Part shown: positions 58,601 to 64,000 of the stretch, piece by piece
Layout: each line of letters opens with the position of its first letter
How positions within the stretch are numbered: position 1 is the stretch's first letter
Assembly: GCA_900155495.1 (NCBI GenBank)
Contig: FTLJ01000335.1
Span: 1 to 64,000 of the forward strand
Direction of reading: 5' to 3'
DNA from: Porogramme epimiltina
Lineage: Eukaryota; Basidiomycota; Agaricomycetes; Polyporales; Polyporaceae
Length of the DNA stretch: 64,000 nt
The notes under the pieces: generated by a model
Database searches by the model: none
What the model was told of the DNA's origin: nothing
Seen by the model: the letters and a program-made list of their open reading frames with translations, nothing else
Made by a program: the position numbers and the translations under genes

Positions 58601-60757
58601 ACTTGGAGCATTATGGTTACAACGCACCTACTGCCCAGAACGCGAGCCAGTGTAACAAACTGTTGGGATTTATAAGCATATCTAGTAGCAACGTGATGAG
58701 GAGGTTAACAGACCTCCATCCCTGCGGTCGGGACGTCGTGAACTGGTTCACCTCCTGAATGGTAACGAATCCAGAGGTGTCCGCATCGAGTGCTTCAATG
58801 ATAGGCTGGAGGTGCATAAGATCGATGTACTGAAGTGTCCAAGCGTCATCTTCATCTGTTGGTCGTGCCCCTTCTGTCCTAATTCCGTGATTCTTATCAT
58901 CCACCTTTTGAAGGTAATGATCGTGGATGGCAAGAACAAGATGTCGGGCTTTCACAATCCCACGCCAGCGCTGTATGCACGCAGTGTGATCAAACTACTT
59001 TATGAAGCTAAGAAGTAATGGGCGCACCATATCTTTCCAGATATCATATAGATCCTATGCCAAATCAGCAGCTACTCTCGATCGTGGAATGAATAGACAT
59101 ACAGGGTCAACAATCCTCTCGTGTGGCCCAGCGAGAACAGATTTGATCACCCGGTCTCCCTCGTGCACGACGATCTTGCGCATTTCCTCCGTAATCTCGC
59201 GTTGGAGGATCTCAAACTTGCGCTCGAAAGAATCGAAGTTCTTTCGGATCGCGGTTGATGGTGCTTCCGCGAGTTCTTCGTGCAGTCGCCGCAGCTCCTC
59301 GCCTGCGTCGTCTTCCGGCTCTGGAGGTGGCAGACTGTGATAGGGTTGGCTCTGAACTGCCCTTGGAGTCCCGTACGCCTCACGCAGATCGCGACTATAT
59401 CCGGGTTCTGGAGCTGAGTATGGCCAACTACCAGGAGGTGGCGGCAGAGTAGGGTACCCCGGGCCTCCAGACCCCGCCGGCAGTGGCGAAGGATAGTAGG
59501 GGCTCCCGTTTGGGGTCGCGTGCTGAGGTCGTGACGCTGGCGGCGGTCGCGACTTTGAGCCGTACCGCGAGTTGTTTGCACTCGTGCGCTTGGAGGTACG
59601 CGATGCTTCTGCAGAGCGAGAGTAGGTGTATGCCCAGTCCGAGGTTCGACTTCCTGAAGCGCCGGCTGGTGCGCTGCGACGGGGGGCGGAGCCAAACCCA
59701 GGGACGAGATCAGCCCGCCCAGGAGACGTGTTGTCTATGACACCCTCACGGTAGAGAAGGTGTGCTAAAGTGTCTGATTTCTGGAGAGCCGCATCCGCAC
59801 CACCCGCTTGTTTAACGAACTTGGAGAGCATGCGGTGTTCTTGAGAGACAGTCTTCTCGAAGAATTCCACGATGAGATCCATCCTGTAGTTGGTATCATG
59901 CGTCAGACTATAGGGAGACGGTCGCGAAAGTAGCACTCGCCTCGACATGAGCATATCCAGCTTATCATTCACACGATCGACGGCCATCCCTGTGTGTACG
60001 GACATCCTGAAGCTGAACTCGGCTTTCCTATCGACGAAGAGCTGAATGAAGCCCCTTAGAGTTTCGTCCCATACCGCCCCCTTCAGAACCTTTACGAGAA
60101 GACGCTTCTTGGAGTATGCATCACAAGCGTTGGCGCACTCCTTGATATCTGCCGCGGTTTTTCGGATAAGGCTTTCAAGTCGTGCGCCGATTGTCAACCC
60201 ATCTCTTGCTACATGGGTCGGCCGCACGCTCTCTAGCCTGGACGCTGTGAATCAGTCGGGCAAAGGGCGAGAAAAATACAGATTATGAGACGCACTGCAG
60301 CAACACCGACATCATGTTCTTCATCTCGAGGAAGAGCAGATTGACCTTCTTGTCGTTGTCGCGTCGTTTCACTTCGAGTTCGATTATGACTTTAAACGCT
60401 CCTACGGCGACTAAAAAGGGAGCAATTCCCATCAGCACCCCCTCAGTGATACGAACATAAACACTCACTCCCGACAAACGGATGGATCTTGGAGACTTCA
60501 TCTAGGGCTTTCACGAGTGATGGAAGACCCTCAAGGAGCGTATTTACGCTGCTCATCAGTAGCTCTGCGCCACCGCTCTCTCCCGCCCCGCTGCTGACCG
60601 AATTGACAGTTTCGGCGGCTTTGGAGAGTGAGGACTCGGGACGGGTCCTCGTTGCAACCGCAGCCGAGGCATCATTCAGGACCTGCTCTGCGTTCCGCAC
60701 ATCTTCTGCTGAAGACGGTATGTGTTTCGGGTCAGTAGTGTTTGGTAGGCCGGACAT
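55698..60757 (-). CDS. Large EF-hand and ZZ-type zinc finger protein (11 exons, 1493 aa)
   Basis: Exons are 60469-60757, 60296-60410, 59103-60237, 59028-59054 (27 nt), 58714-58970, 58628-58659, 58255-58565, 58037-58193, 57918-57979, 56155-57856 and 55698-56092; they total 4482 nt, every junction in phase. Residues about 65-230 form a helix-rich block (IAVGAFKVIIELEVKRRDND, NLLFLEMKNMMSVLLQ, IKECANACDAYSKKRLLVKV). A Pro/Ser/Tyr-rich linker of about 150 residues follows, then a helical pair (DIWKDMRWRGIVKARHLVLA). A complete EF-hand loop DADTSGFVTIQE lies near residue 584. A long helical and beta region leads to a ZZ-like finger at about residues 1340-1392: CTCIGC, CWMCVEC, CATC and HKETH. Calcium sensing and protein binding are inferred from the motifs. 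Related EF-hand proteins are common in Agaricomycetes, but their role is unknown. Confidence 0.88.
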
Positions 60758-61512
60758 GAGATGGGAGAGCGTGGCAGGCCAACGGTGGTCCAGTAGCCTA
60801 GATGGATATATAGGGCGGCGATGAGGCTGAGGAAGCTGTGCTCTGGAGTCAATCGATGGTGAGAGCTTACTTACGATATGCCGTCGCTGCGCACGCGTAC
60901 AGTGCGGTGACAGTGGTCAGGAACTACCACGAGGCCGACATTGGGCGGGACCTGTGTCCAACCGGCACTGCCTTATACTATATTATTCCCCTCGTGCTGG
61001 GGCAAGGCTTGGCCTTGCTGGTGGCTGTATGTCGTGCAGACTACGGTAGTCGTGCATATGGGACTTTCCACTGCGCACAGAGAGGTGTGTTAGCATATGT
61101 AGCGGGTTGCGTGCGCCCGGAGATCAAGGAGAATTCCATAGGAACGCGCCGAGATGAAATTGACTAAACCTACCTCAGATGGTCCTCGTATCATTGATGC
61201 GGAGTCGATCCAGACGTGGCGCACGCACGCTCCAGAAGTAGAAAAGGGTTGTTCGAAGTGACGGCCCGCGGGACGCCAGTGCTATACAATGCTGAATTGA
61301 GTTTTGCCATAAGTAGTGGACTGGACGTGATGGCGGTACAGAGAGAAGGGCCGGCAGCTACAAGCGCCCATTCGCCCTCTTCGACCGGAACCGCGACCAT
61401 CGCCACAACCAAATGTGTGCAAGATCTCAAATCTTGGCGACTGACGACTAGAAAAGGGCTTTCACTCTACACGTAGCTCACTATAGCTAAGACAACCCAA
61501 CCCCTCGTTTCA
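60758..61512. other. Spacer between divergent genes
   Basis: This is the shared upstream region of the minus-strand EF-hand/ZZ gene and the plus-strand prenyltransferase-repeat gene. The ORF 60838-61167 (plus) and 61191-61430 (minus) have no recognisable domain. No TATA box stands out. Confidence 0.4.
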
Positions 61513-62703
61513 ATGGGTTCAGACAACGCGCTCAGCGACAAGCTGGGTGTACTCTTGAACAAGCCTCCGTGAGTACGTGCAATCCCTCTCCCTGCGTCTT
61601 CTCGCGATCTCAGGAGGCTGACGCGACACATATCCTACAGGATATCTATCGACTCACTGCCCGGTGATCCGTCATTATGGCTTGCAGACGCCCCGTCGGA
61701 GCACTCCCCCTTTCTCTTTGTCGACCAAAATCTCGGTGTTCCACAGAAACTAGCGTACAAAGCATTCATGGACGCCATCCCGCGGTTCCGTCGCGTTCGG
61801 ACCCTTCTGTCTCCTTACAGGATGCATATAACCCCTCAGACGATCGCTAATAGCGATATTCAAGAGCTCATCTCGACATCCGCCATACTCCTGTTTGTCA
61901 ACCCCGCGCATCAAAGCGCACTCAACGTGCGGAAACGCCTCATCTACCACGGATCCCTTGCCCCCGCACACGAGCTCAAGTTCACAGATGCGCTCCTCAC
62001 GCTACGCGAAGGCGCGAAGCAGTCCATCCTCTGGCACTACCGCAGATGGCTCCTCCGGCGCATCCACCCCCCACACCCCGACCTCGCGCCCCCATCCTCT
62101 CACGCGCGCCCCGGGGACGACGGCGACACGCTCGGCGCGACGGCCCTCCCTCCCAGCGCGTTCCGCGCGGAGTTCGCCGCGGTCGAGCGCGCGTGCGAGC
62201 TCTACCCGCGCAACTACCACGCGTGGGCGCACCGCGCGGCGTGCCTCGACGCGCTCGTCGCGAGCCTCCGCTGCGCGCCCTCGCGGGCGCTGGGGGAGGT
62301 GCTCGCGGAGGAGCGCGCGCGGGCGCGCGTGTGGGTCGAGCGGCACGTCGCGGACTACTCGGGCGCGCAGTACGTCTGCAGGCTCGAGCGCGCGCTTGTG
62401 GACGCAGGGCTAGCGGACACTCTCGCAGGCGAGATGGTGTGCTCAGCGGCGGAGGGGGAGCGCGGGGCGCACGGGGACGAGGTGGCGGCGCACGCGCTGG
62501 GGCTCGTGCGCGCGTATCCGATGCACGAGGCGCTCTGGCTCTACCTACGTGGTGCGCTGGGACTGGCGGCGGCAGGTGACGCTGAGGGGGAAGCGCGAGG
62601 CGTGGCGGAGGGAGTCCTCGTGAGGGGGGCTAATGAAGCTGCGCGCGGCGCTTGGGCTCACGCGGTCCGCTTTTTGGCGTGGACGTTCAGAGAGGCGAGT
62701 TAA
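61513..62703 (+). CDS. Protein prenyltransferase alpha-subunit repeat protein (PTAR1-like, 372 aa)
   Basis: Exons are 61513-61568 and 61641-62703. The protein has the helical PFTA-type repeats of protein prenyltransferase alpha subunits. One repeat reads SILWHYRRWLLRR, another YPRNYHAWAHRAACLDALV, and the last MHEALWLYLRGAL. Before them is an N-terminal region with KFTDALLTLREGAKQ. The layout fits the PTAR1 group, whose human member is the alpha-like subunit of geranylgeranyltransferase type III. Whether this protein pairs with a beta subunit cannot be told here. The second half of the coding region (from about 62090) is sharply more GC-rich than the first, with third positions almost all G or C. 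The real frame is supported by the repeats; the long antisense ORF there is a shadow. Confidence 0.85.
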
Positions 62704-63289
62704 CTCCGTTTTGGCTCGACGGAGTGGGAGTGCTGATGAAGCGCGCAGGATAAGGCGATCGGTATAAACGCCGCGGTCGTGCGCCGGGTGGCTGCGGTCG
62801 CCGAGCGGGACGTCGCTGTGTCGTCTGCTGCGGAGCTTCTCAACGCCCTGCGGCACCAGTAGCATATCCTCGGGGCTGGAGAGTGAGGCATTTTCTCGGG
62901 ACAGAAGGATCAGGCTTGCAGTGAGACTCGGCCCTCGTTTTTGTGGACTACTGTATTTACAGTACGTTGCGGTTAGTTAGAACAAGTGTAGTGTACAGGC
63001 ACACGGACAGGGTGCAGAAATTATAGACAGTGAAGACGGAGAGGACGGAAAGGCCCAGAGAGAGCGGCACCGTTGCCCGCACGCCGCGAATCTGTACTGT
63101 AACAGGTACTAAAGGAGAGTTCGGCCCGATAAGTCGCATGAAAGGTGATGACGCTGTATGACGGAAATGCCAGGAATGATGCATGGTGGTGTAGTTGTAT
63201 ATGTCGCAGTGGAGGGGGGCAAGAAACGATACGCGCAAGACATCGACTGTCTGCTCCGTTCGCCCGGGGGTGATGTATGGTGGATGCAG
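62704..63289. other. Spacer between convergent genes
   Basis: No gene is recognised between the stop codons of the prenyltransferase-repeat gene and the SWIB gene. ORFs on the minus strand here do not continue into the SWIB coding frame. Confidence 0.45.
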
Positions 63290-64000
63290 TTATGAGGCAG
63301 CCTCGGTCTGGGCCTCGTAAAGATGTCTGCAGACGGGCCGAGATGTTGAGGTGGGTGTCCATCTTCGAAGAATCATGCAAGCACTCACTGGCCGAGTTCT
63401 TTGTTCATCTTGAACATGTCGATTCGGTCACACTTGAAGATGGCGCGGAATGCATCATCGCACACGATTTCGCGCTTGTTCGATGGGTTCTGCATGTTGT
63501 TTGCCTTGATGTGATCCCAGAGAAGCTTGACTACCTGCGTGCGCGCAAGTTTCTCTGACTGAAGAAGATTACCGAGGGGCTCGCTGCAACAAAGTCCCTC
63601 AGCCCATGCATACGTGACCACACGGTGGCTGGACGCACCTGAGCAGATACTCCTTTTTGAAACCGCCGCCGCCCCCACCGCTGCGTTTCTTCTTAGGCTT
63701 CGCTGCGCCATCGTCCCCATCATCGTCCGAGTCCACCGTTGCGGAGCTCTTCTTGGCCTTGCGGGTCTTCTTCGTGCCGTTGGGCTTAGTAGCCGCAGCA
63801 CGGGAGCCTCGAGCCCCGCGATTGTACTCGCTCTGGAGCTGGCGCGCGAGCTCCTCGTCCGCGAGCTCCTGCTTCGTCTTCGTCTTCTTGGCTTTCTTCG
63901 TGGGCGCGGAAGACGCGCCAGGCGACGCGTCGCTGGCCTTGCGCTTTGTGCCGTGCGGCTCGTCGTCGTCATCCGCTTGGTGGGCGGAGCTGATCTCCTC
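63290..64000 (-). CDS. SWIB/MDM2-domain protein, 3' part (gene runs off the right edge)
   Basis: The visible exons are 63639-64000 (open at the edge), 63389-63583 and 63290-63326. They encode a Lys/Ser/Asp-rich basic-acidic linker (TKRKASDASPG, KKAKKTKTKQELADEE, PKKKRSGGGGGGFKKEYLLS) and then a SWIB domain: EPLGNLLQSEKLARTQVVK, LLWDHIKANNMQNPSNKREI, VCDDAFRAIFKCDRIDMFKM. The end is NKELGQHLYEAQTEAAS. The arrangement is that of Uaf30/Tri1-type proteins, which usually also have an N-terminal DEK_C domain; that part would lie beyond base 64000. Uaf30 works in RNA polymerase I transcription in yeast, so a nuclear or nucleolar role is likely. The true start is not in the window. Confidence 0.9.

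Noticed and set aside
1..64000. CRISPR arrays, bacterial operons or prophage features
   Set aside because: No regularly spaced repeats exist and the genes are spliced eukaryotic genes; these feature types do not apply.

Overview
This window is nuclear DNA from a filamentous basidiomycete, most likely an Agaricomycete. The genes are broken by many short introns of about 45-60 nt. The gene content is also typical of that group: FunK1-type protein kinases, a DUF6533 membrane protein, phenylalanine ammonia-lyase, an Amadoriase-like FAD oxidase and a large EF-hand/ZZ protein. A nuclear tRNA-Leu gene with an intron fits too. Gene models were built by hand from splice signals, reading-frame phase and family similarity. 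Wherever all exons could be placed, the summed length is a multiple of three.

Left part (1-11.1 kb): a degenerate direct repeat of about 2.9 kb occurs twice (1-2890 and 6319-9245). It flanks a DUF6533 membrane-protein gene on the minus strand. No intact ORF is seen in either copy.

Kinase region (11.1-25.7 kb): three FunK1-type kinase genes on the plus strand (A at 11.1 kb, B at 19.5 kb, C at 22.9 kb), with a D-2-hydroxyacid dehydrogenase between A and B. B and C are a tandem duplication that includes promoter and 3' flank. Downstream of A lies a stray ORF resembling only the C-terminal tail of the kinase. A tRNA-Leu(CAA) follows C.

Centre (26-39 kb): a SAP-like coiled-coil protein, an FAD amine oxidase with a GC-AG intron, the large subunit of arginine-type carbamoyl-phosphate synthetase (minus) and phenylalanine ammonia-lyase (minus).

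Right part (42-64 kb): FCF1, a PIN-domain protein of the SSU processome that appears to need a GC-AG intron directly after its ATG; a Bles03/DUF1917 protein with a basic tail; a second SAP-like gene related to the one at 26 kb; myo-inositol oxygenase; a 1493-residue EF-hand/ZZ-finger protein; a prenyltransferase-alpha-repeat protein; and the 3' part of a SWIB-domain gene that runs off the right edge.

The genes do not form one obvious metabolic cluster; most are housekeeping genes next to lineage-specific families. The least explained items are the FunK1 duplication with its conserved promoter palindrome, the isolated kinase tail, the paired SAP-like genes and the N-terminal helical domain of the EF-hand/ZZ protein.
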